Shown: positions 16,150 through 26,549, counted from the first letter of the stretch. The stretch is 64,000 nt of DNA from Paraliobacillus sp044383835 (GCF_044383835.1 NZ_JBISEP010000007.1:53109-117108), one strand, 5' to 3'. The notes: generated by a model not told the origin, from the sequence alone. Translations and numbers: made by a program.

Positions 16150-17580
16150 TTATCTCTTATCCATTTCTGCTAAAATGATTTTGTTTACCATCGGTGGATT
16201 TGCTTGACCTTTGGTTTCTTTCATTACTTGTCCTACTAAAAATCCTAGTGCTTTATCTTTACCATTTTTATAATCGACAATGGATTGTTCGTTCTTATCT
16301 AAGATAGATGAAATAATTTCTGTCAATTGACTTTCGTCAGAAATTTGAACAAGTCCTTTATCTTTAACAATCTGTTCTGGGTCTCCACCTTTTTCTACTA
16401 GCTCTGCAAACACTTTTTTCGCAATTTTAGAAGAAATCGTACCATCTTCAATTAAACGAATCATTTTTGCTAGAGATTCTGGTGTTAAAGCAAGGTCGTG
16501 TAGCTCTTTTTGTTGCTTATTCATGTAGGCAGATACTTCACCCATTAACCAGTTTGATGCTTGTTTTACATCGGCGCCAGCTGCAATCGTTGCTTCGAAA
16601 AAGTCAGACATCTCTTTTGTACTAGTCAATACCATCGCATCGTATGCCGGTAGTTCTAACTCATTAATGTAACGCGCTTTTCTTGCATCAGGAAGCTCCG
16701 GAATTTCAGCACGAATGCGTTGTTTCCATGCTTCATCAATATAAAGTGGTACAAGATCTGGTTCTGGGAAATAACGATAATCGTCTGATCCTTCCTTAAT
16801 ACGCATTAAGATCGTTTCTTTTGTTTGTTCATCATAACGACGTGTTTCTTGTAGAATTTCGCCACCAGCTAACAATACTTCTTGCTGACGCTTTTCTTCA
16901 TACTCTAGTCCTTTTTGAACGAAGGAGAAAGAGTTTAAGTTTTTCAATTCTGATTTAACACCAAATGCTTCTTGACCAATTGGGCGGATTGAAATGTTTG
17001 CATCACAACGTAGTGAACCTTCTTCCATCTTACAATCAGAAACACCTGTATATTGGATAATATTTTTTAGTTTTTCTAAGTATGCATAAGCTTCAGCTGG
17101 CGAACGCAAATCAGGTTCTGATACAATCTCTACTAATGGTGTTCCTTGGCGATTATAGTCAACTAATGAATAGCCTGCATCACTGTGTGTTAATTTACCT
17201 GCATCTTCTTCCATATGCAAACGAGTAATGCCGATTCGTTTTGTCTTTCCTTCTACTTCAATTTCAATCCAACCATTTTCACCAATTGGTTGATCGAATT
17301 GTGAAATTTGATAGGCTTTCGGATTATCTGGATAGAAATAATTCTTCCGGTCAAACTTAGTATCTGTAGCAATATCACAATTCAGTGCCATCGCTGCTTT
17401 CATTGCAAAATTAACCGCTTCTTCATTTAAGACCGGGAGTACACCTGGGTATCCTAAGTCGATTGGATTAATATTCTCATTCGGCTCTGCACCAAAATGA
17501 TTAAAACTTGGGCTAAATATCTTTGAATTTGTTTTTAATTCTACGTGTACTTCTAGACCAATAATTGTTTCAAAATTCAT
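16150..17580 (-). CDS. gatB: Asp-tRNA(Asn)/Glu-tRNA(Gln) amidotransferase subunit B
   Basis: GatB (476 residues) binds misacylated tRNA and activates Glu or Asp by ATP-dependent phosphorylation in the GatCAB complex. Hallmarks are the start MNFETIIGLEVHVELKTNSK, NHFGAEPNENINPIDLGYPG, the Zn/Mg-site region and the GatB signature YFPDNPKAYQISQFDQP, RLHMEEDAGKLTH and DYNRQGTPLVEIVSEPDL. A C-terminal YqeY-like domain of about 150 residues is present and ends ANPPMVNKIILAEMDKR. Length is normal. It starts at ATG 17580, overlapping the gatA stop codon by one base, so translation is coupled. Confidence 0.97.
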   Translation of the reverse strand: MNFETIIGLEVHVELKTNSKIFSPSFNHFGAEPNENINPIDLGYPGVLPVLNEEAVNFAMKAAMALNCDIATDTKFDRKNYFYPDNPKAYQISQFDQPIGENGWIEIEVEGKTKRIGITRLHMEEDAGKLTHSDAGYSLVDYNRQGTPLVEIVSEPDLRSPAEAYAYLEKLKNIIQYTGVSDCKMEEGSLRCDANISIRPIGQEAFGVKSELKNLNSFSFVQKGLEYEEKRQQEVLLAGGEILQETRRYDEQTKETILMRIKEGSDDYRYFPEPDLVPLYIDEAWKQRIRAEIPELPDARKARYINELELPAYDAMVLTSTKEMSDFFEATIAAGADVKQASNWLMGEVSAYMNKQQKELHDLALTPESLAKMIRLIEDGTISSKIAKKVFAELVEKGGDPEQIVKDKGLVQISDESQLTEIISSILDKNEQSIVDYKNGKDKALGFLVGQVMKETKGQANPPMVNKIILAEMDKR

Positions 17581-19049
17581 TACTTCGCACCTCCCAATGT
17601 TGGGCGTTTTTTATGATGATCTGTTGCTTGTTCGAACGCATATGCAGTGCGATAAATCGTTGTTTCATCAAAATGTTTCCCAATAATTTGCAAACCGATT
17701 GGCAAACCTTCACTCGAAAAGCCACAAGGAATAGACATACCCGGTACACCCGCTAAGTTTACAGGGATGGTTAAAATATCATTCGCATACATCGTTAATG
17801 GATCATCAATGATTTCACCGACTTTAAATGCTGGCGTTGGTGTTGTTGGTCCAATAATTACATCATAATTTTCAAATACTTTTTCAAAGTCATTTTTAAT
17901 TAACGTACGAACTTTTTGTGCTTTTTTATAATACGCATCATAATAACCTGAGCTAAGTGCAAATGTGCCTAACATGATACGACGTTTTACTTCATCACCA
18001 AAGCCTTCGCTACGGGATAACTTAAACATATCTAACAGGTTAGTTGCATTTTCAGAACGCACACCATAACGTACACCATCAAAACGGGCAAGGTTGGCAG
18101 ATGCTTCCGAAGAAGACAATAAATAATAAGCGGCAACAGCATACTTAGAGTGCGGAAGAGACACTTCTTCCCATGTTGCGCCTAGATCTTCATATACTTT
18201 AAGTGCTTGAAGTATGGACTCTTTTACTTCAGGAGAGACACCTTCTTGCAAATATTCCTTTGGTACAGCAATTTTCAACCCTTTCACGTTCTCTTTAAAT
18301 GCATCACTGTAGGTTGGAATCTCTATGTTAGCAGAAGTAGAATCCATTTTATCATGACCAGCAATTGCTTGAAGTACATGGGCGTTATCTTCTACTGTTT
18401 TCGTAATTGGCCCAATTTGATCTAGTGATGAGGCAAATGCTACAAGTCCAAAACGCGAGACTAGTCCATAGGTAGGCTTTAATCCTACAACACCACAAAA
18501 TGCTGCTGGCTGACGAATCGATCCACCTGTATCAGAACCAAGTGAAAAGAAAACCTCATTTGCGGCTACAGCAGCTGCTGAACCACCACTTGATCCGCCT
18601 GGTACATAATCTGTGTTCCATGGATTGCGCGTTGTTACATAGCTTGAGTTTTCATTAGATGATCCCATTGCAAACTCATCCATATTTAATTTACCAATTG
18701 TAATTGTTTGTTCGTGCTCTAATCTATCTACAACTGTTGCATTATATAGTGGATCATTGAAATTATCCAACAATTGACTAGCACAAGTTGTACGTAGCCC
18801 TTTTGTTACTAAATTATCTTTAATTCCAGCAGGGATACCAAATAATAGATTGGCATGATCATTTGCTGACTGCTCTAATTGTTTTGCTTTCTCACGAGCA
18901 CCTGCTTCATTCAAGGTTAGGAATGCATGAACTTGGTCATCTACTTCATTAATTCGTTCGTATGATGCATCTACTAAATCCGTAATCGTGATTTCTTTAT
19001 TATGTAGCTTTTCTTGTAATTCCTTTAATGTATAATCAAATAACGACAT
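17580..19049 (-). CDS. gatA: Asp-tRNA(Asn)/Glu-tRNA(Gln) amidotransferase subunit A
   Basis: GatA (489 residues) is the glutaminase subunit that releases ammonia for transfer to the tRNA-bound residue. The amidase signature is complete: the catalytic lysine in FGIPAGIKDNLVTKG, the serine-rich loop PGGSSGGSAAAVAA, and the catalytic serine in SLGSDTGGSIRQPAAFCG. Its length and its start (MSLFDYTLKELQEKLHNKEI) are typical. It lies 14 bases downstream of gatC and overlaps gatB by one base, forming the usual gatCAB operon of Firmicutes that lack a separate glutaminyl-tRNA synthetase. Confidence 0.97.
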   Translation of the reverse strand: MSLFDYTLKELQEKLHNKEITITDLVDASYERINEVDDQVHAFLTLNEAGAREKAKQLEQSANDHANLLFGIPAGIKDNLVTKGLRTTCASQLLDNFNDPLYNATVVDRLEHEQTITIGKLNMDEFAMGSSNENSSYVTTRNPWNTDYVPGGSSGGSAAAVAANEVFFSLGSDTGGSIRQPAAFCGVVGLKPTYGLVSRFGLVAFASSLDQIGPITKTVEDNAHVLQAIAGHDKMDSTSANIEIPTYSDAFKENVKGLKIAVPKEYLQEGVSPEVKESILQALKVYEDLGATWEEVSLPHSKYAVAAYYLLSSSEASANLARFDGVRYGVRSENATNLLDMFKLSRSEGFGDEVKRRIMLGTFALSSGYYDAYYKKAQKVRTLIKNDFEKVFENYDVIIGPTTPTPAFKVGEIIDDPLTMYANDILTIPVNLAGVPGMSIPCGFSSEGLPIGLQIIGKHFDETTIYRTAYAFEQATDHHKKRPTLGGAK

Positions 19050-19063
19050 GCTTTGTTCCCTCC

Positions 19064-19354
19064 CTATTCTAATATAGATGGCACGCGGAATTGACCGTCT
19101 TTAACATCTGGTGCATTCTTTAGTGCATCCTCTTTTTCAATCCACTTTCTTGGCTCATCTTTGCGCATTACGTTTTTCAAATCTAGTACGTGTGTCGTTG
19201 GTTCTACATGGTCTGTATCTAACTCATTTAAAAGCGCCGCATAATTAATCATATCATCTAGCTGTTTCGTCATTGTTTCTACTTCTTCATCAGTAATGGC
19301 CAATCTCGCTAAATGTGCAACGTGCTTTACTTGTTCTTTTGAAATTTCAGACAT
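19064..19354 (-). CDS. gatC: Asp-tRNA(Asn)/Glu-tRNA(Gln) amidotransferase subunit C
   Basis: GatC (96 residues) wraps around GatA and GatB and stabilises the complex. The sequence MSEISKEQVKHVAHLARLAI, then LDDMINYAALLNELDTDHVE and the end GQFRVPSILE, is typical. The start is set at ATG 19354, where GGAGGTGAC stands about 5 bases upstream; an in-frame start 39 bases earlier has no ribosome site. It is the first gene of gatCAB and lies 84 bases downstream of camS. Confidence 0.95.
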   Translation of the reverse strand: MSEISKEQVKHVAHLARLAITDEEVETMTKQLDDMINYAALLNELDTDHVEPTTHVLDLKNVMRKDEPRKWIEKEDALKNAPDVKDGQFRVPSILE

Positions 19355-19437
19355 TCCTGTCACCTCCAGCTTTTTTTCTATGTAAACATACAATACTTAA
19401 GATAATAGCAAAGAATAGACGTTATTATCAACTTTAC

Positions 19438-20616
19438 TTAATCATAGATATGCACATTGGGCTCCTCTTCACCTGCTTTTCTATAAATTAAGCTTTCCTG
19501 TTTATTACTTGACGTAATATTCACTTCCAAATCAAAATGGTTTTCAAACCCATCTACAATTAAGCCATAGACATATTGGGTAAAGCCAACTACTTCTGCT
19601 TTTCCATTGAACCTAATTGGTATTTCCAATGTTAGCTTCTTTAATTGATCATCAACATAAAAACTTTTCCCGATAATACCAACATAGTTTGGGAAATATT
19701 TCGAAACATCGATTTCAAAGTCTTTTAAATTAGCATTCGTATCAGGATCTTTTTTTGTTAAATCACTTGAAGGAAATAACACATATTTTTCATTAATTTT
19801 TTTCCAATCTTTAATGGAGGAGCTTCCACTTTTAACATTAGTTTTAGCTACAAAGTTCCCTGGCACTAATGAATCTCTTGCTTCCTCTCGATAGATCGCT
19901 ACCATAATTGGCACATCAGCTAATCCATCCATTTGACGTATGCGGCTTATTACTTCTTTTGCTATTTTATTAGCTTCACTCATCATTTTTTTCATCGAAA
20001 TGTCTTCATAATAGTATGGTCCGCCTACTTCTGTTTGAAAGCGATAGTTTGATTTCATTGATAACGCAATTGATATTCCACCTAACTGCACTGCGTTATC
20101 ATCCGTTTTTATTAAGTAGTTTTGCTCTAAAATGTGTGATAAATATTTAGGATTGTTACGCTCTGCTTCAATCATTCGCTCTGTGTCCTTTTCATTTATA
20201 TCAGGGAGCGCAGGATTAAGCCCTAATGGATTATCCTTACCGGATTCTTTTTTTCCATACCGTTCCAGCCAATTATAAACAATATCTGTAGTGAGTTTTT
20301 GTCCCTCTTGAAAATAATAATCATCTGGATCATATACATCCGTGGAATGTCTACGTAAGCCTTGTTCAATTGCATCAATATCTAGTCGATTAGCGATTTG
20401 ATTAGTAATTACTCCTCTTGATTGGCTCATCTTGTACGGTAGCAACACTTGATATTCTTCCTCTGTAACACTGTGGCTCGGGATAATTGCTGTCTCTCCA
20501 CTATCCTGTTCTGATGTATTATCTTCTACTACTTCCTCTTGATTATCATAAGAAGGGGCACAACTCGCTAATATGATAACAGCAGCAATACTTAATGTTG
20601 CTAATTTTTTGTTCAC
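19438..20616 (-). CDS. CamS family sex-pheromone lipoprotein (YerH-like)
   Basis: A 392-residue secreted lipoprotein. The first 20 residues form a lipoprotein signal peptide, MNKKLATLSIAAVIILASCA, in which the lipobox ASC gives the lipidated cysteine at residue 19. The rest matches the CamS family (B. subtilis YerH), whose signal peptide in enterococci and staphylococci is the source of pheromone peptides; in Bacillus the role is unknown. GGAGG precedes the GTG start at 20616. It lies between ligA and gatCAB, as in B. subtilis. The pheromone role should not be assumed here. Confidence 0.88.
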   Translation of the reverse strand: MNKKLATLSIAAVIILASCAPSYDNQEEVVEDNTSEQDSGETAIIPSHSVTEEEYQVLLPYKMSQSRGVITNQIANRLDIDAIEQGLRRHSTDVYDPDDYYFQEGQKLTTDIVYNWLERYGKKESGKDNPLGLNPALPDINEKDTERMIEAERNNPKYLSHILEQNYLIKTDDNAVQLGGISIALSMKSNYRFQTEVGGPYYYEDISMKKMMSEANKIAKEVISRIRQMDGLADVPIMVAIYREEARDSLVPGNFVAKTNVKSGSSSIKDWKKINEKYVLFPSSDLTKKDPDTNANLKDFEIDVSKYFPNYVGIIGKSFYVDDQLKKLTLEIPIRFNGKAEVVGFTQYVYGLIVDGFENHFDLEVNITSSNKQESLIYRKAGEEEPNVHIYD

Positions 20617-20647
20617 TTAGATTTCCTCCTTCCTTCAAACAGGAATA

Positions 20648-22669
20648 TTACTCCTCATCTATCTCTTTTAACGTATCAATGAGCTCTTGTTCACTCCAAA
20701 TTGTTATACCTAAATCATTGGCTTTATCAAGCTTAGATCCTGCATCTTCACCTGCAATGACCAGCGATGTTTTCTTACTTACACTTCCTGTTATCTTGCC
20801 ACCAAGTGATTCAATTCGTTCTTTCGCTTCTGATCGAGTTAATCTCTCCATTTTACCAGTTAAAACAATTGTTTTTTCATAAAATGGAGAATCAACCAAT
20901 TCCTCAACGTTTGGTTTCGGTCCAAGATATGTCATATTAAGATTTAAATTTCTTAATTCATGAACTAATTGTTGTACTTTCTCTTCTCCAAAATATCGCA
21001 CAATGGAATCAGCCATTTTATCGCCAATTTCATTAACTGCCACTAAATCATCATAGCTTGATGCCGCTAAGTGATCCATTGTTTCAAAATGCATCGCTAG
21101 TGTTTTTGCTGCCTTGGAACCAACAAACCGAATGCCTAGACCAAATAATAATTTTTCAAGTGAATTGCTTTTTGACGCTTCAATTGCCTGAAGTAAGTTA
21201 TTAACTGACTTTTCGCCCATTCGTTCTAAAGGTAATAGTTCATCTCGCTTAAGCTGATAAATATCAGCAATGCTTTTCACAAGATTTGCTTCAAACAGCT
21301 GTTCAATTACTTTTTCTCCCAAACCATCAATGTTCATGGCATTACGAGAAACAAAGTGGATCAGTCCCTCTTTCACTTGTGCTGGACAATTTGGATTAAT
21401 ACATCGTAATGCGACTTCTTCTTCTAAACGAACCAGTTCACTACTACAAGCCGGACATTGACTTGGCATACGATATTGTTGCTCTGTCCCGTCACGCTCA
21501 TCTGTCACAACACGAACAACTTCAGGAATAATATCTCCTGCTTTTTTTATGACAACTGTATCATTGACCCGAATGTCTTTTTCATGAATTAAATCTTCGT
21601 TATGTAACGAAGCGCGTTGCACAGTTGTTCCAGCTACTTTTACTGGTTCCAATAGAGCAGTCGGTGTCACTACTCCCGTTCGACCTACACTTAATTCAAT
21701 GTCATATAATTTAGTCACTGCTTCTACTGCGGGAAATTTATACGCAATAGCCCAACGTGGACTCTTTGCTGTTGTACCTAATTGCTCTTGATAAGCTAAC
21801 TGATCTACTTTAATTACAATGCCATCAATTTCATACGGCAGGTCCGCTCGTTTGGTAACCCATTCGTTTACATATTCAATCACTTCATCAATGCTTGAAC
21901 ACTTCTTCCACTCTGGATTCGTTTTAAATCCTAAAGCAGATAGGTGATGAAGCCTTTCACTATGTGCAGTTAATGTTCCACTTTCCCACTGACCAACTGC
22001 GTATAAGAAAATATCTAAATTACGTTTTGCTGCAATCTTAGGATCTAATTGACGTAAAGAACCGGCTGCAGCATTCCGAGGATTGGCAAATGGTTCTTCC
22101 CCATTTTCTTCCTTCGCCTCATTTAAAACTAAAAAAGATTGCTGTGGCATGAAAGCCTCGCCCCGTACTTCGATTGTCTCTGTTTCATTTATTCGTAACG
22201 GGATACTTTTAATCGTCCGTAAATTACTTGTAATATCTTCACCCGTCGTACCATCCCCACGTGTTGCTCCTTGTGTAAAAATACCATTGTCATAGCGAAG
22301 GGAAACAGCTAAACCATCTATTTTTAATTCACAAACATACGTTACATGTTCTACATCTAGCCCGTCTTTTACACGACGGTCAAAATCTCTTAAATCATTT
22401 TCACTAAACGCATTGGATAGACTAAGCATCGGCACTTGATGTTGTACTTTTACAAAAGCATCAAGCGGCTCTCCTCCTACACGTTGCGTTGGAGAATCAG
22501 ATGTAATAAATTGAGGGAATTGCGCTTCTAATTCTGTTAAACGTTGCATTTTCTGATCATAAATCGCATCAGATACGCTTGGTCGATCTAACACATAATA
22601 TGCATGATTATATTTATTCAACTCTTCTCGCAAACTGCTTATTTCTTGTTTTGCTTTCATTTCTTCCAT
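20648..22669 (-). CDS. ligA: NAD-dependent DNA ligase LigA
   Basis: This ligase (673 residues) joins nicks in replication and repair. Domain order is complete: Ia domain with YYVLDRPSVSDAIYD, adenylation domain with the AMP-accepting lysine in CELKIDGLAVSLRYDNG, OB fold, zinc finger with cysteines CPACSSEL and CINPNCPAQ, HhH region around GLGIRFVGSKAAKTLA, and a C-terminal BRCT domain (YEKTIVLTGKMERLTRSEAK). ATG 22669 is preferred because GAGGTG stands 8 bases upstream; the in-frame GTG at 22681 overlaps that site. It follows pcrA by 18 bases in the conserved pcrB-pcrA-ligA cluster. Confidence 0.97.
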   Translation of the reverse strand: MEEMKAKQEISSLREELNKYNHAYYVLDRPSVSDAIYDQKMQRLTELEAQFPQFITSDSPTQRVGGEPLDAFVKVQHQVPMLSLSNAFSENDLRDFDRRVKDGLDVEHVTYVCELKIDGLAVSLRYDNGIFTQGATRGDGTTGEDITSNLRTIKSIPLRINETETIEVRGEAFMPQQSFLVLNEAKEENGEEPFANPRNAAAGSLRQLDPKIAAKRNLDIFLYAVGQWESGTLTAHSERLHHLSALGFKTNPEWKKCSSIDEVIEYVNEWVTKRADLPYEIDGIVIKVDQLAYQEQLGTTAKSPRWAIAYKFPAVEAVTKLYDIELSVGRTGVVTPTALLEPVKVAGTTVQRASLHNEDLIHEKDIRVNDTVVIKKAGDIIPEVVRVVTDERDGTEQQYRMPSQCPACSSELVRLEEEVALRCINPNCPAQVKEGLIHFVSRNAMNIDGLGEKVIEQLFEANLVKSIADIYQLKRDELLPLERMGEKSVNNLLQAIEASKSNSLEKLLFGLGIRFVGSKAAKTLAMHFETMDHLAASSYDDLVAVNEIGDKMADSIVRYFGEEKVQQLVHELRNLNLNMTYLGPKPNVEELVDSPFYEKTIVLTGKMERLTRSEAKERIESLGGKITGSVSKKTSLVIAGEDAGSKLDKANDLGITIWSEQELIDTLKEIDEE

Positions 22670-22687
22670 GCTTTGATCCACCTCAGT

Positions 22688-24919
22688 TTATTGTTTGGTA
22701 ATCGGAGCAAATTTCGCTAATAAACGTTTAATACCCGTTGGCGCAGGAAAAGCAATATCCAATTCCATTGATTCACCTTCACCATTAACTTTTACTACTG
22801 TACCTTGTCCCCATTTTTTATGATTGGCTTTATCTCCAACCTGCCAAGCTACTTTCTCTCCACCTGTCGTTGTTTGCTTTGCTCTTTTCTTAACGGTCTG
22901 TTTCGATGGAGTTGCAAATGAATTTGTACGAGTGTCCTGTTTTTTAGAAAAACCAAACATTTTTTCTTTCGCTTCTTCGATCCCTTCTAACAATTCATCA
23001 GGAATTTCACTAATAAATCGGCTGACAGGATTTAAATTTGTTCGTCCAAACAATGTCCGCATTTTAGCATGAGATAAATGGAGTATTTTTTCTGCTCGGG
23101 TAATCCCTACATAAGCAAGACGACGTTCTTCTTCCATTTCTTCCTCATCCATAATCGAACGGCTATGCGGAAACACGTTTTCCTCCATTCCGATTAAAAA
23201 CACCACTGGAAACTCCAATCCTTTAGCTGCGTGCAATGTCATCAATGTTACTTTATTATCAGCAAATGGATCATCATCCATACGATCAATATCAGCAACT
23301 AATGCAAGATCAGTTAAAAAGGCAACTAATGTTTTATCTTCACTCGTATTTTCAAAATGCTTGCTAACTGTTTTAAACTCTTCTAGGTTCTCTAGTCGAC
23401 TTTGTGCTTCAATACTTCGTTCGTTTTGCAACATTTGCTCATAGCCCGTTCGATTTAATACTTCTTCTACCATATCTGTAGCAGGTAAGAATGCTTGTTG
23501 CTGTGTCCATTGTTTAATCATTGCACCAAAATCAGCTAGCGATTTCGCTGCTTTTCCACTTACCCCAGCAAAATCAACTTCTTGTACTGCAGTATATAGT
23601 GAAATATCATTTTCTGCTGCATATGCTTGTAGTTTCTCTAATGATGTTTTTCCGACTCCTCGCTTTGGCTCGTTCACTACTCGAGCAAAACTAATATCAT
23701 CATCTGGGTTCGAAATTAAACGTAAATACGCAAGAATATCTTTAATTTCTTTACGATCATAGAACTTTGTACCGCCTACAATTTGATAAGGGATATTCGC
23801 TTTTACAAATATCTCCTCGACTGAACGTGATTGCGCATTCGTGCGATACAAAATAGCCATATCTCGGTAGTTATATCCTTCAGATTTAATATATTCTTCT
23901 ATTTTATCTGCAACATAAAGTCCTTCATACTGCTCTGTCGCCGCTTCATGATAATAGATTTTAGATCCTGATGTATTATCTGTCCATAATTTCTTCGGTT
24001 TACGTCCAGGATTGTTTACTATTACACTATTTGCCGCTTGTAAAATAGATTGTGTCGAACGATAATTCTGTTCAAGTAAAACAACATGTGCATTCGGATA
24101 ATCTTTTTCAAACGACATAATATTTTGAATATCTGCACCACGCCATCGATAAATCGACTGATCCGAGTCACCTACAACACAGAGGTTTTGAAAACGATCA
24201 GCAAGCTGTTTTACTAGAAAGTATTGCGCGTGGTTCGTGTCCTGATACTCATCGACATGAATGTATTGAAAACGACGTTGATAATACTCTAACACCTCGG
24301 GAACACGTTCAAACAAGCGTATTGTCTGCATAATTAAATCATCAAAGTCTAATGATTGGTTTTTCGTTAGCGTCTTTTGATATCCCTCATAAACTGTTGC
24401 AATTTGTTGCTCGTAAAAATTACCTGCTTCTTCTTTGTATTGATCAGGAGTTATTAAACTATTTTTTGCTGAACTAATTGCCCCAAGCATTGCACGTGGA
24501 TCAAACTTCTTCGGATCAATATTTTTATCTTTTAGTACATTCTTAATAACAGATAATTGATCACCACTATCTAAAATAGAAAAGTTACGATTCATGCCAA
24601 TTCGATCAATGTCTCGTCTTAAAATTCGCACACACATAGAGTGAAAGGTAGATACCCAAATTTTATCTGCCTCTGCACCGACTAAACGTGCCACTCGATC
24701 TTTCATTTCTCGTGCTGCTTTGTTCGTAAAAGTAATCGCTAGAATACTTCGTGGTGATATGTCCTTCTCATCTAATAAATAGGCAATTCGATGGGTTAAT
24801 ACACGTGTCTTTCCACTTCCTGCTCCCGCCATAATTAATAATGGACCATCTGTCTTTCGAACTGCTTCTTGTTGTTTATCATTTAATCCTTTTAATAGAG
24901 CTTGTATTGCTTGACTCAT
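22688..24919 (-). CDS. pcrA: ATP-dependent DNA helicase PcrA
   Basis: A UvrD/Rep-type SF1A helicase of 743 residues. Motifs in order: Q motif LNDKQQEAVRKTDGP, Walker A MAGAGSGKTRVLTHRIA, motif Ia AITFTNKAAREMKDRV, motif II VDEYQDTNHAQY, motif III VVGDSDQSIYRWRGADI, motif IV EQNYRSTQSIL, motif V TLHAAKGLEFPVVFLIG, motif VI VGITRAEKIL. The C-terminal tail ends with a Tudor-like fold (VAWQVGDKANHKKWGQGTVV) that in PcrA contacts RNA polymerase. It unwinds DNA in repair and rolling-circle plasmid replication and removes transcription-replication conflicts. ATG 24919 is preferred to the GTG at 24928 because the ribosome site overlaps the latter. Confidence 0.97.
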   Translation of the reverse strand: MSQAIQALLKGLNDKQQEAVRKTDGPLLIMAGAGSGKTRVLTHRIAYLLDEKDISPRSILAITFTNKAAREMKDRVARLVGAEADKIWVSTFHSMCVRILRRDIDRIGMNRNFSILDSGDQLSVIKNVLKDKNIDPKKFDPRAMLGAISSAKNSLITPDQYKEEAGNFYEQQIATVYEGYQKTLTKNQSLDFDDLIMQTIRLFERVPEVLEYYQRRFQYIHVDEYQDTNHAQYFLVKQLADRFQNLCVVGDSDQSIYRWRGADIQNIMSFEKDYPNAHVVLLEQNYRSTQSILQAANSVIVNNPGRKPKKLWTDNTSGSKIYYHEAATEQYEGLYVADKIEEYIKSEGYNYRDMAILYRTNAQSRSVEEIFVKANIPYQIVGGTKFYDRKEIKDILAYLRLISNPDDDISFARVVNEPKRGVGKTSLEKLQAYAAENDISLYTAVQEVDFAGVSGKAAKSLADFGAMIKQWTQQQAFLPATDMVEEVLNRTGYEQMLQNERSIEAQSRLENLEEFKTVSKHFENTSEDKTLVAFLTDLALVADIDRMDDDPFADNKVTLMTLHAAKGLEFPVVFLIGMEENVFPHSRSIMDEEEMEEERRLAYVGITRAEKILHLSHAKMRTLFGRTNLNPVSRFISEIPDELLEGIEEAKEKMFGFSKKQDTRTNSFATPSKQTVKKRAKQTTTGGEKVAWQVGDKANHKKWGQGTVVKVNGEGESMELDIAFPAPTGIKRLLAKFAPITKQ

Positions 24920-24940
24920 CCATGTCACCGCCTCTTGAAT

Positions 24941-25636
24941 CTATTTTACACCATGAACAGTTTGAATTGCCTGATCAAAATTATCGTACAAGCTGTTTCC
25001 AACAACAATGACATCAGCATGCTCTGCCATTTCTTTCGCTTGTGCTCTATTCGTAATTCCACCGCCATAAAAGAGTTTCGTATCATTCAACTGTTTTTTA
25101 ACTTGTTTTACAAGTGATGGGTCTCCATATATTCCACTATACTCTAAATAAAAAATAGGAAGGTGGAATAAATGCTCTGCCATTTGAGCATATGCAATCA
25201 CATCATCGTCACTTGGTAAGGTACAGTTCGCATGTGTAAATGCCTTTGCCTCCGGATTAACGATACAATACCCTTCCGCGATAAGATCGTCCCACTCTAG
25301 TATATGTCCAAAGTCTTTTACTGCTTGATGTTGGATGTCCATCATCCATTTTTTTTCTCTACTATTTAAAACCATCGGAATATAATAAAAATCAAAACCT
25401 GGCGTTATCGCGTCCATCGTAGATACTTCTAAAATACACGGAACGGAATACCTACGAATTTGACTAAGTAGTTGCAATACACCGTCAAGTGTTACGCCAT
25501 CTGTCCCGCCAACGATCACGGCATCTGTTCCTGATTCACAAATTTGTGTTATTTTTTCGTTTGATAATTCTTTATTTGGATCTAATTTAAACACATGCTT
25601 CCATTCTTTCCAATTATACAAAACTCTAGCCTCCAT
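24941..25636 (-). CDS. pcrB: Heptaprenylglyceryl phosphate synthase PcrB
   Basis: PcrB (231 residues) is a TIM-barrel prenyltransferase that joins heptaprenyl diphosphate to glycerol-1-phosphate, an archaeal-type lipid step found in Bacillaceae. Family stretches are NWKEWKHVFKLDPNKELSNE, DAVIVGGTDGVTLDGVL, FYYIPMVLNSREKKWMM and the phosphate loop YGGGITNRAQAKEMAEHADV with VVGNSLYD. It precedes pcrA by 21 bases, giving the operon its name. The 950 bases upstream hold only a decayed transposase, so the operon promoter should lie close to 25640-25700. Confidence 0.93.
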   Translation of the reverse strand: MEARVLYNWKEWKHVFKLDPNKELSNEKITQICESGTDAVIVGGTDGVTLDGVLQLLSQIRRYSVPCILEVSTMDAITPGFDFYYIPMVLNSREKKWMMDIQHQAVKDFGHILEWDDLIAEGYCIVNPEAKAFTHANCTLPSDDDVIAYAQMAEHLFHLPIFYLEYSGIYGDPSLVKQVKKQLNDTKLFYGGGITNRAQAKEMAEHADVIVVGNSLYDNFDQAIQTVHGVK

Positions 25637-25849
25637 CCGCTACTAGTCCATTGTTTCATTATATCAAAAATATCGTTTTTTTCATCCCTAGAAAGGGATT
25701 AATTTTGGTTCTCTGTCAAATGTGGTGGTGTGATTTTCACTCCACCATCTCTTTTATTACATTTATATTATCGATAATGCTTGTACCTGAACCGCAGAGG
25801 AAATAAGCTCGTTTTCCGCAGGTACGGCCTCAGCTAAGGCGCTTTTATA

Positions 25850-26480
25850 ATAAGACGCTTCTTATTTCTTGTTGCCATAGTATTTAGTATTTTCTTTTTC
25901 AAACGCTCAAAACTTTTCATGCCATAAGACATACGTTTCGTCACTTTTATTGTGTTGTTCACATCCTCCATGTATCCATTATTAAAGGGGTACATAAAGG
26001 ATTGCAGGATCTCTTGTTTCTAACGTTTAAATGTCTTCGTCACCTTATGAAAGGAGCCTATATTTGACATCCTCCTTTCTTTTAGACACGCCTCTAATCC
26101 TTCTTTGGCAGTCTTTGCATCACTTTCTTTAAACCATTGATCCAGCTTCTTTTCAATTAGTATACCTCATCTAATCGGCCATCTATTTTGAGTAATGGTT
26201 TTACTGTTCCTCGTTCTTTTTCTGTCAATTTATAGTTGGACTTCCAAAGTAATTTTTCACTTCATTTCATACGAATGCGAGCCTTCTTATCTAACGTTCG
26301 TTGCACTTCACGCCTTCCTTCATCTAATGCCCAATATACTTGACGGATAAAGTGAAAACGGTCAGCAGCATTTCTATAATAAAATTGTTTTGCACGCTTT
26401 TCCTCTCCTTTTTCCTTTTGATCTACAACTTTAGGGTAACAAAAGAGAGAGGAATGCGTGTGTTTTTTTGCTTCCATTGA
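25850..26480 (-). pseudogene. Decayed ISL3-family transposase
   Basis: Pieces of an ISL3 transposase can be read in shifting frames on the minus strand. The most upstream piece (26262-26477) includes ADRFHFIRQVYWALDEGRRE, the classic ISL3 core around the second catalytic aspartate. Further on, KKLDQWFKESDAKTAKEGLE and then FMYPFNNGYMEDVNNTIKVT with RMSYGMKSFERLKKKIL match the C-terminus of these transposases. Stop codons and frame changes separate the pieces and the N-terminus is missing, so it cannot be active. It fills the otherwise empty interval between pcrB and the oxidoreductase gene. No terminal inverted repeats were recognised. Confidence 0.85.
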
Positions 26481-26549
26481 AGGCTTGATAGATCAAGGGG
26501 CACCACCACATTTAGTATAGAACCTTAATTTTAACTTCTAACATTTAAA

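Noticed and set aside
18207..18425. Plus-strand open frames within gatA, pcrA, ligA, purL, purH and cas8c
   Set aside because: They are shadows in other frames of strongly conserved genes and have no ribosome sites or recognisable domains.
26262..26477. A separate 71-residue gene
   Set aside because: It is the upstream fragment of the broken ISL3 transposase; similarity continues past its end in other frames.
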